Of a stretch of DNA of 64,000 nt, positions 45,401-57,400 are shown in pieces. Under the pieces are notes generated by a model. It was not told where the DNA came from, ran no database searches, and worked only from the letters and a program-made list of their open reading frames with translations. A program made the translations under genes and the position numbers. Numbering within the stretch: the stretch's first letter is position 1; every line of letters begins with the position of its first letter. The stretch spans positions 39,873-103,872 of the forward strand of contig CANNZV010002320.1 in NCBI GenBank assembly GCA_947561585.1. The letters are read 5' to 3'. This DNA comes from Caprella mutica. Taxonomy: Eukaryota > Arthropoda > Malacostraca > Amphipoda > Caprellidae.

Positions 45401-48400
45401 AATGGAATTTATAAAAGAAATATTATGGTATTTTGATCAAGCCCATTTCATAAAGGAATCAAATGTGACCTAAGAGGCTAAGACATTTTAGAAGTTGGGT
45501 AGTAAGATCTCACAAATAGTTCCTAGAATGTGCGTTCCTAATGTTCCAATCCAATCAAAAAATCCTTCCAATTGAACTTCGGCTATGTCAAAGACCTAAC
45601 TTATTGGAAACTAATACAAACTTTGTTGAAAAGTTTCTCTTCATTTTTACCTCCTCGTTTTACCTCCCCATTTTGTGCACTGTCAGATATTTACTTTGTC
45701 GCCAAATTAACCATTCTCACTTTTGGAAATTATGTATAATTACTAATTTCTGATTTCATATTGATTCTCCTGTAAGTTTTTATCACTCACGTTATTAATT
45801 GGTTCGTGAATTGTGCTTCTGGCTGCACATCATTGCGATATAAATAGGTACATATTATTTTGACAATGAGCACCATAACAGCGGTAGGGAGGAAAAGTGT
45901 GAGAGTTGGCATGCAAGGCAGATCTTTTAGACAGACTTTTGGTTGTATTACAGCTCCCAGGAGTGGCATAAAATTCTCTGCAGCCACCAAGTCTTTATTC
46001 CAGCTTTCAACTCAAAAAGAAATCAGAAACGGAAAGAAACTTGCTGCTGCCTGTCGAGATTTTTTCGAGAATGTGGTTGACGAGAGCTAGAATGAAGCCA
46101 GTCTGCATTATAGGCAAAAAAAACTAAGATCCCATGGTCATGAATTCCATTGTCTCACCAATGATCTCCATTGATCCACAATGCCTTTCCATGATCGGTT
46201 ACAATTATACACGTTCCGGAAGTTAGTTGTGGTCCACAGATATTTTTATTGCTCGGAAATGCTTGAAGTGCATTTTTTCAAAAAATTATTAGTATGGGAA
46301 AGTTTTCGACTGTGTGAAATATTTTTGGATTCAATTCACAGAAAATCTGCAGTTTTTAACAATGCGAAAAATGTGAATAAAATTAACTTTCCTACTTTAT
46401 ACAATTTGACGTTTTGATTAAAACGTGAATATCTTTGAACTATAAAATGGAAAATATTTAACATCGGAGTTTAATGTTTTTGAAGGTTATAATTGGAAAT
46501 AAAATAAATAATTAAGTCTCAATTTTTAAATTATATTCTTTAAACACAGTATGCAAACGTTAAATATCTTCAATTATATGAAAAAATATATTATTTTATC
46601 TAAAAAATCCAGTATTTTAGATTCTGCATCATGTTTTTTTTTAAAGACCATTTTTCCATTACTTTATTGCAAATTAGATCTTTGTAGAACTCTATGAATT
46701 TCTGTGAATTATTTCCAAATCTTCCAAATTGTCGCACACGTTCATCTGTAAGCAATAAGGCCCTCTGTCGACTGGAATATAGTTAATGTGACCTCAGGGA
46801 GGACTAACATAAATATCTGCCTACTCTAAAATAGCCTCAAACGAGCGACTGCGTCCCACGGGTATATTCGCCTCAATTACCAGCGTTCATACCGCCGCGC
46901 GAAAGACTTTACGCCCGTTTTATTTACCGCAAAGAGTTTATAGATCCCTGTAAGTATCAATAAGTTTCAATATTTAATTAGTTAATAATCCGCAAGTGAT
47001 GGTGACAGTTATTTAAGGCAGTTGTTGCCAGTAGATTTTATCTTGCAATTAAATAAATAGAAAGGACTGATCCTATCTTGAAAGAGAGGGGCTCGAACAC
47101 TGCCTCCAAATTAATGGTTAGACTATATATTTGTACACTGGATATTTAGATGTTCTTTATATAGGGTAAGATCCGAGTTAACGGACGGTTCCACATTTTC
47201 GGACACGAAAAATATATATTTATAATTAAAATGAAAGAAAAATTATAAATCATAAGCGTTTTTCTTACGTATTCGAAAATGTGGAACCATCCGGTAACTC
47301 GGAACTTACCCTTTGCAGATGTCTTTTGAAACAATTGTTTTATTGTTTTTAAAATTTTTTAATATAAATAGTACATTGAAAATGAATATTGCACTATAAA
47401 TAATAACACTATAATACAATTAATGCTCTCATAAAGTAAAATAAAAAGCTGGTTAATTATACCTTAATTAAGGCGAGAAATCAATTAAGTACTTTTAATT
47501 TAAATTAAGTACTTTGAATTGATGATTACCTATGTTAGTTTAAGTAATTTATTACCCGTAATTTGGTTCATTTTACCAATATTCTTTAGCAGGTTAGCTA
47601 GTGCCTATTTTTATTGGGCACGTGCTCTAGATAGGTTTTTACACTTCAAAATAGGTTGTACTGAGGTATTTGATATATGGTGTTTCTTAATTATTGAAAT
47701 ATTCATGAAAATACGAACTGTTTTTTTAAATAACATTCGGTATCTGCATTTTTTCTATATTTTTTTATTCAAAATTACCTCATTAAATTATTATTTTATT
47801 TTGTGAATTTATTAAATGCTTTAAAGTAAGTTCTAAGTTATTGGACGGTTCCACATTTTCGATCATATAAGAAAAATTAACAGAGTTCAATTAATAATTT
47901 GTATAGTTTTTTGTTATCGAAAATGTGGAACCGTTCGACAATTCGTTACTTTTCCTAGACTAATTTTTAAATTGTTCTTTTCTTCAATTATTCCTATTGT
48001 ACACCGTCAATATTTATGAATTTTTTCTACAATTAAATTGTTCTGACAATTAAATTCATTGTTACTTAACAGAATTAATATTAAAGATAATAGCCGTGTT
48101 TTCACATATGTACCGTACACACCCCATGTCCCACCTAACCACTATGGTTATTCCGTGGTTATTATGCGGTTATACTGCGGCTATACATTAGAATATGGTA
48201 ACCACAACCTGTCATCTATCTGACTAATAATTAATTAATTCATCCATGAGAATGTAAAAGAAATAACTATTAGTTAGGCCTATAAAATTGTGATATAATA
48301 TACGTACATTATCGTTAATTTTAACGATATATTTAGACTTCGGTGACGGTCTTTTCGATATTGTTTTTATCGGTTTTCCATTGTTTAAAATTATCATGAA

Positions 48401-51400
48401 TAATAGTGTATGTTCGAAGTTGTCGGACGGTTCCACATTCTCGATCATATCAGAAAATTAAAAATAAAATTCAAATATAACTTAACATTTTTTTCTATAA
48501 AAAATAATACTATAATATTTATCAAACCTGTTTTATTCAAAATAATATTTATTCAAAACCTATGAAACCTAGATTGAACGCAAGGGGGGGGGGAGGTTCC
48601 TTTGTGCCCCGAACTGTTGTAAAATTTACATTTGGATGGTCTTTTTTAATTTTTACCATGTTTATCATTTTTTTAACGCTACTTGCAGTTTTAGAGGATA
48701 GCGCTATTGTTATGCTCTTCAACTGCGAGGTCTTAGATTTTTGGATTAGGTAGTCTCGTAGGCTACCTCTTCATCACCTCTTCATTTTCCTCTTGGAAAT
48801 TTTTGTTAGTTAGGCTTCATTAACTATCAACTCTGCATTTTCTTCTTAGATTTTTGTGTTAGGTAGGCTCGTAGGCTTAATTTACCATCACCTCTTCATT
48901 TTCCTCTTATAAATTTTTGTTAGTTAGGCTTAATTTACTATCACCTCTTCATTTTCCTCTTCCATCCGTGAGTGCAGCCACCGGTGGTTAATTGTACATG
49001 TTCTTCACTTACATTCCTTGGTAAGTGACTGCATATCCATGGAGTAGCTTTTCTGCATTCATGAGCATTGTCACCAACTTGTGATAGTTTACGTGGTTTT
49101 TGTAGTGGATGTAGCCACTTTCCTGTTTACCTTCTTCTTTTAAGTCCCTTGTTTTTATTCTACGCACTACTCTAAAATTCTCATATATATATGGAAAATC
49201 TCGTTTCTCTCAATCCTACGTATATCCATGTAATCCTATTAATTTACTCCTTATTTTCATAGGACAAAACCTTCCCGTCGCTACCTACATCCGGCTACTA
49301 GGTAAATTAGTTATCGGACGGCTATACGTTTTCAACCAAATAAGTAAAAAAGAATAATTTTAATTTAACTCATTTTAATTAGTATCCATGACACCAATTT
49401 AAATAAAGAGTTCAATTGAAATAATAATATAGTTTTTACTTTCATGATCTAGGTTGTGGAACCGTGTGATGAATCAGACCCTATTCGTCACTTTTCTACA
49501 AGTTGTTTTACTGGTTTTTCCACCATTTCCTTTGATTGAGTGTGACTTTGGTTGTTCACAAGGGATAATCCTTGGATTAATTCGAACAGGTTTTCATAAT
49601 CCCTGTACAGAGTTTAAAGATTAAAGGAACTGTAGCAACTTCTTAAATGTGTGTAGGTATTTTTTGAACTAGTTATTGATAGGTCAATTCATTGTTTGGT
49701 ATTAATTGGTAAGAAAATGTTTAGAAAATGTGTTTCTTGCTGATTTTGTAGCTTAGGGTAAGTTCCTAGTTTACAGACGGTTCCACGTTTTCGATCATTT
49801 ATGGTATACATGATACTTGAAGTTATCATGGATACCGAACCTTTTCTGTTTGCTGGGCGCACAGAAAATAATCGAAATAAAATAATAAAGGTACCACACT
49901 AATTACCTCTGCTTTATGAGAACACCTGTCCTTGATGACAAAGATTGAAATCTGAGGTGTATTTGGAAAAACTTGGATTCGAATGAAAAATCAATTACTT
50001 TTCTACAGAAATATGGCATTATACCGAAGCGGAAAATGTGCAAATTTTTTTTTTTTTTTATTTAATACATTATTTATACATTATCTGTACTTTTAAATGA
50101 ACAAGAACTGTTCAATTACTTTTATTTAAACAAGAACTGTTCAATTAGGTATTTATATTTCCACTAAATTTCGAATATACGATTGGTTCCCATATAATGT
50201 TTTCATTTATAAATTAAACTGATTTAAATGGTATACCTGGTGCACGGACAACTCGTACCCGGACAACTCGTACCCGGACAACTCGTATACAGGACAACTC
50301 GTATACAGGACAACTCGTATACAGGACAACTCGTATACAGGACAACTCGTACCCGGACAACTCGTACCCGATTTCCATAATTTCGTGTTAAATGTACCTA
50401 ATTATAATAACTGAATAAAATACAAGTCCGATTTTCAAAATTTAGTTAAATGTACATAATTATATATTAAATAACGTATGCGTGTAGGTGCCTAAAATAC
50501 AATTGAAAAACTTGTTTTGATTATATATTATTACCTGAGTATGCGCTGCCTGTTTTCCACCACATTCACAATATTTAGCCCTAATACCATCCATTGTACA
50601 TAATCTTACACCAGCCAATCTTAGTTCGAATTAAGTCAACATGACATTAAGGTGTGTGTGTGTGTTCGTGCTTAGATAAATTTATTGTGTATTTTTGTGC
50701 ATATCATTACTCTTTTTTATTTGTATTTATTCTAATCTTCAAAATAATAACTTGGAAACATCTGAAGCTTACGGACGAAACATCGTTTTTTTTTTCAAAT
50801 CGATTTCGAACTTTTATTCATGAATAGTCATCAATAAAATTTAATGCATATAATTTGCCAGAAAAACAGTTAATAATTGATGATACCAATTGAACAAATC
50901 GTGTTTATTATTCAATGTATCAAATTTCATTAGTTATTTTTTTCCTTCTACGTTAAAATACAGATATTTATTTCAACTATAAAACTTTTATATTAATATT
51001 TTTTATTTGCAGTCATTCTACCCTACCAACAATAAGAATCAGTATATTTTCAAAAATATTTTAGGCCCATATACTGCCTTCTTATATCAAATCTCAGCGA
51101 GGAGCTAACAAATTAGTTGATGATAAATTAAGAAAATCGGGTACCAGTTGTCCTATATGCCAGTTGTCCTGTATACCAGTTGTCCTGTATACCAGTTGTC
51201 CTAGAGCCGTTATACCCATTACTCTTTCCTTTAATTTAATGTAAACGTAAATAAATTCCAATATAATTATTAACCTCACAATAGCATATAATTCACAACT
51301 GTCTATTCTACCATGCAATGTTTAGCTTTCGAATTAACAAAGCATGTTGTTCTATTTACTTAGCTAATAATTGCAAGTTCCATTCATAGATTAAAGACAG

Positions 51401-54400
51401 GCCTCACGCCGCCGCAGAAGTTAAACCTATTTGCCTAGTCGTGTCTGCCTGTTTATTCTGAAACCTTTTTATTTGCCAACAAATATAATGTTGCCACACA
51501 GCTTGTCCCACTTTTGATGTGCAACACGTAAATCCCGCTAGAAAAGATGAGTAATGGACACAGTCTGACCCGTACTACAATGGTTTACTTTTTGTCATAT
51601 TTATAGTTTGCAAACAAATAAATTTTGCTTCGTATTTTTTGAAAAAATTATAATTTAACAATGTGAGAATGATTTTGTAAAATAAGGTCACTGCCGACTC
51701 AAGTACCTATACGTTATTTCCTTCTGATGCTTAGTTGAAAAATTATTATAGGTATATAAATCTATAAAATTGACTAATGTAATATTAAATGCCACTCGTA
51801 GATACCCATTAGGTGGCGCCATTTTATAAAAAAAGCACGTGGTGAATATCTCCAACACTAACTATGTATTTCTTAATAATTGTCATTTTCCATTTTTTCA
51901 ATTAATTCTCAATTCAGTTAACAGTTTTTATATATTCCCATATATGTTTAACCCTATTACCGGTGAGGTGAAGATTAGGCACACTACTGAAATTAGGTAT
52001 CTTTTTTTAAGAAGTAGCACCAGATTTTCTAGCTACCTACTTCCTCTTCTTGAACAATGGCTACTTTTTTTAACCTAAAGGGTTAGCCACAACCATCACT
52101 GTGTAGGTTTAAAGAAGTGCTTTCAACCCACAATGTTTTACCCTATTTATTATATACCAAACCTCAGAAATGTTAACCCATTACATTATTCATGGTTTCA
52201 AATTTTACGAGATTCTTTAGGTAGGTAACACATTTTTTCAAAGAAATCTGAATCCCAGAAGTCTTTGAACAGGTACATCAGTTCCCGTCTAAATTTTTTA
52301 TTTTCTACTGAAATTTAATTATTTATTTCATCGTTGCAACTTTAAGTATTTTATATTTTATTATAATGAACCATCGTCGAAAAGCTTATCAATACTAGAC
52401 AGCAGTTTATATCTAGAGTTTTCCACTATAAAACATTAAATTCCACACTGAACTTAAATGGAATAAAACCCATTTACTATTGATTTAATATCAGTTTGTA
52501 TTTGAATAGGGGTGTCGATACCTTTTTCTAAGTTGCACCTATCTTCACAGTACGTTTTACCTGGAGTTGCAGGTATCTCCACCATGATACGAGACACCGT
52601 GCGATAGCTGTGTCTTTTTTCACACCTAGGTGATAATGGAGCGGTACACACTCATCAAACAGAGGTATATGGTCTGTGTGTAGGTACCAACACCACATTA
52701 GGTATATGGTCTGTGTGTAGGTACCAGCACCACATTAGGCATATGGTATGTGTGTAGGTACCAGCACCACATTAGGCATATGGTCTGTGTGTAGGTACCA
52801 GCACCACATTAGGTATATGGTCTGTGTGTAGGTACCAGCACCACATTAGGCATATGGTATGTGTGTAGGTACCAGCACCACATTAGGTATATGGTCTGTG
52901 TGTAGGTACCAGCACCACATTAGGTATATGGTCTGTGTGTAGGTACCAGCACCACATTAGGTATATGGTCTGTGTGTAGGTACCAACACCACATTAGGTA
53001 TATGGTCTGTGTGTAGGTACCAACACCACATTAGGTATATGGTCTGTGTGTAGGTACCAGCACCACATTAGGTATATGGTCTGTGTGTAGGTACCAGCAC
53101 CACATTAGGCATATGGTCTGTGTGTAGGTACCAGCACCACATTAGGTATATGGTCTGTGTGTAGGTACCAGCACCACATTAGGTATATGGTCTGTGTGTA
53201 GGTACCAGCACCACATTAGGTATATGGTCTGTGTGTAGGTACCAGCACCACATTAGGTATATGGTCTGTGTGTAGGTACCAGCACCACATTAGGTATATG
53301 GTCTGTGTGTAGGTACCAGCACCACATTAGGTATATGGTCTGTGTGTAGGTACCAGCACCACATTAGGTATATGGTCTGTGTGTAGGTACCAGCACCACA
53401 TTAGGTATATGGTCTGTGTGTAGGTACCAGCACCACATTAGGTATAAGGTTTTAAATGATACATTTGATACCTTCTTTTTTATTATCTTAAGCTATAGAT
53501 GGGTATTCATGATGATACATTAATTGTGTTATATTTTAAAACAGTTGTCGAATCCTTTATCTGATGATGTAATGATTTATTGAGTATACGAATTATGTAA
53601 TTATATTAACTCTATAGCACCAAAAGAATCTCGTAGATTTGACGTTTAAATTTGAAATGGCTGACTTTTTTTTAAGAGATATTTCTCTTAATAAATTCGT
53701 TATACTTTATTTCACTTTCATATTTCTCTTAGTCTATGGTCGAATAGAGCCCCTCCCCATATCATTCTAGCCCCGCCCATTTTTCTGTTTTAACATCCAC
53801 TTCCTTCTTATTACACGCCCATTCCTTTTTTCACTCACTTTCCAATCGATCTTTGTCCACCTTCCGCTACCCACTTTTTTCATCATTCTTTTCTTTCTAC
53901 TTAACTAGCTAATATCCTTTTAGTTTTTCCGTACACGCCTATTCAAAGGATCCTCTCTCCCACACCCCCCTTCCGTCAGTTCCGACCAATAGGAAGGCTT
54001 AGCGCTATCTCGATTATCGGGCAGAGCGCTGCGTAGAGCATGGCGCTATCAGCGAGATAAAACACGCGCTACCGTCTCAACTAACTAATGGCTTTTTTAA
54101 ACTCTACTGAATTTAAAAGAATGGACCGAATGGCTGCTGATGGAATAGAACGGTCAATATAGTATAGATATTAAATGTAATGAAAATTGAATTAAGAGAA
54201 AATGAAAATTATGGTCGGGCCACCGAAGATTATAATGGGCCGCTGGATATTATGGTAAGGTCATCGAAGATTCTGATGGGCTTGTTGAAATTATGGTAGA
54301 ACCAGCGAAAATCATGGTGTGGCCATCAAATATTGATAGGATCCCACTAAATCTTCTATGGCCCCACTACAACTTTCTGTCCAGTTATCTACAGTTCAAC

Positions 54401-57400
54401 CCTTAGCTTTCCAAACTATGGTTACAGAGTTAGTCTGACCGTGAGTCTACATCACCCCTTGTTGAGGCACAGCGCCTCTGGTGGTGGAAATTAGCCTATA
54501 GCTTCAATTAGCACTTTAGTAGTCACCTCCTAATAACGTGAACCAAAAAGTAACCAGCTGTCTAGACTCTAGGAGTTTAGAGGGTAAGTTACGCGTTATC
54601 GTACAGTCGAATATTTTCGATCATATAAGAAAAAAGTATATAATTTAAATGAATGTTTGATGATGATTGTTTTTTTATGATCGAATATGTGGAACAGTTC
54701 GATAAATCAGAACTCACCCTAGTCACTAGAAATGGGCATACCTATTTGGAGTTAATTTTAATTACTAAATGGGATAAAGGTGCGCCATAAAAAATATATA
54801 TATCAGTGTTTTTTAATAGTTAATTCCAATGTTGTAAATTGCACCAATCAACCATGACATCAAAACCTCTATTTGGCATAATATTTAGCCAGTATTTCTC
54901 TGGCTACCACATTATGCCAGATAATGGCCATGTTTGGCATGGTGGCCGATGTTTGGCATAACATGATGGCCAATGTTTGGCATAACATGATGGCCAATGT
55001 TTATCTATAATAACACGCCTAATTATTTTCTTTTATTGCCCCAATAAAATGAGGCCCCAGTTACCTGATGTTCCCACCTGGACAGTATGCGTCTTCATTA
55101 GGTAATTAGGTGTAAAATAAACAAACTAATGTACATTGCATAATGTCATTATTTGATATATTATCTAAATTTCCATATAAAGTTTATATTAACTTCTTTA
55201 ATATTATCTAATTTACTATTAGCGTTTCTTTTAAATGGAAAATATATATATTTTTAAATAGTTATTGTTTTGGTTAAAATATTTTTTTTGATAAAATTTA
55301 AGGAAGTGGATAATAAAACCAACCTACACAATGTAAATTTTGATATATTTTAGTTTATCATTACCCTCATTGGCTCTATTATAAAGATTTTTGTATTGAG
55401 TGGAATAGAAAGGGGTTTGGACCCCGAACTGTTGTAATTTGGATTGTTTTTTATCTTTTATTTGTAGCGCTATTTGCAGTTTTAGTGGATAAACTTTGGG
55501 TTATGCTCTTCAACTGTTTTTTGAGTTAGGTAGGCTCGTATGCTTCATTTACTATCACCTCTTCATTTTCCTCTTCCAACCGTGAGTGCAGCCACCGACT
55601 GTTCTAGTGACTTTGTTCATGCGAGCTAATTTTCTTTCTGACTGCTTTTTCCAGTCCCTTATACTTAATTTCCTTCTGAATACAGTGATGGATATGGCCT
55701 TCGGTTTCGTATAAGTAGGTTCAACCCTTTTGGGCAGGGTTTGCCAAAATGTCCCGCTATGAACCTAGGGTAGGTTCACAGTGAACGCCTTTTGGTTTGT
55801 GACATTTTCGATTATTTTCAGTGGTTATATAGTTTCCTTTTATTATCAAAATGGCGTTCAATGTAGTATATTCAATGATTAACCTCTGCTGTAGACCATA
55901 TATGTATCAATATGTATTCATTTCCTGAAGTCTAGGCATTATATATACATATGCTAACGGTTATATATCAATGGTGACCGTGGCTCTTCAGTAATTTTCA
56001 GTTTAGGTTCGTGAGAAATGTAAATATGAGAACCTCTGCTCTAGGTTTTTGGTGAATTATAGATGGGCACCTTTTAATCTTCCTCTATTCACCATAAATC
56101 AATTAATTAATTTGTAAATTGCAATAAACCATAATTATTAACTGATGAATATTTAAACGATCAAATCATTTAAATCATCTGTTTTCGAACAGTGACCTTG
56201 AAAACGAGAGATTGTCCCTTTAGTTCCATTGTCTAACAAAGTATTATAAACATTAACATACAATTTTAACATGAAATCAACTTTGCAGCATTTATTTCGC
56301 AATAACCCTTTTTTATTCTTCTATTTAGTCACCGGGAATGTTGTCGTATTTAACCCCCAAATTGGTTGGCTGAATCTAGGCACTGTGCATTTTCCCCGTG
56401 GTGATATCATTCCTCTGCCGGCAGTCACTTCTGAAGATCGTTATCTCAAAGCAAAGATTAGCACCTAGGTGTGATTATCTTGAGATGGCTTTTATGTACT
56501 TCTTATCATTTAATGTACAGCCCTAGCTTCCTTACTCCCCACTCAAATAAGGGCTAAAATGACACTTCTTCGTCTTGATCATTTTTTACCAAATTAATAC
56601 TCGTTACATTCATTTCCTTGACATTTCTTATCTAAACTGAGAAGTAATAAGTTCCCTTGTAAATCATGCTATCAATTATCCTCTACATTGAAATTTTCAT
56701 TTATTTTTTATTGTTTCAGTAAGGCTACAGGTCCGTACGCACGCAGGGTTTTTAAGTCTTTCCACCAGACTTTTTACGAAGCTCCTACTTTATCCACAAT
56801 AATTATGAATCATGTAAAAAAAATTATTGTATTTTCTTATATGATTCAAAGATATTGTGAAAAAAGTAGGAGGAGCTTCGTATAAAGTCTGATGGAAAGA
56901 CTTTAAAAAAAATCTGAGTGCGTCTCGGCAAGACTTAGGCATTTTCTACTGACTTATTAGTAGGTTACGGAGCTATAAGAGACACCCTGTGACGACAGAT
57001 GATAAGATAGCTAAGAAATGTGTTGCGCTATCTTCAGAGGTGTTAATACAGGAGTGCTAATTGATCTCGGCGATGAAGTGATTGCACAGCTTCAGTAATT
57101 TCTTCAACAATCAGTACAAACACTTACACCAGATTAACAAAAACATACACTACAATAGGAGTAGTCTTGAGTATCTGAGGAAAGTTGGTTGAATGTCGGA
57201 GGAATATAGGCGATTTTTTTGTTGAATTACGGCGCGATTTTAGTTTGAGATGTTGAGAATATCGATGAAGTTTTTGATGAATTTGAGCGGAATGTTGGAT
57301 AAATGTGTGTTCATAATATAATTCAGTATCCAAGTTAACTAACTAGTTAGTTCTTCTTTTTCCCGTCCATATGTCAACTGACTTTGATCAGTTTCCCATC

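Noticed and set aside
45860..46090. 76-codon ORF ([20 protein letters not shown]…)
   Set aside because: Has a start and stop but no recognised domain, splice support or promoter; short ORFs of this size occur by chance. Could be a repeat fragment.
48562..48753. 63-codon hydrophobic [20 protein letters not shown]…
   Set aside because: Lies wholly in the dispersed CCCCGAACTGTTGT repeat; other copies break the frame.
56271..56468. 65-codon ORF ([19 protein letters not shown]…)
   Set aside because: No recognisable family; chance frame or decayed insert more likely.
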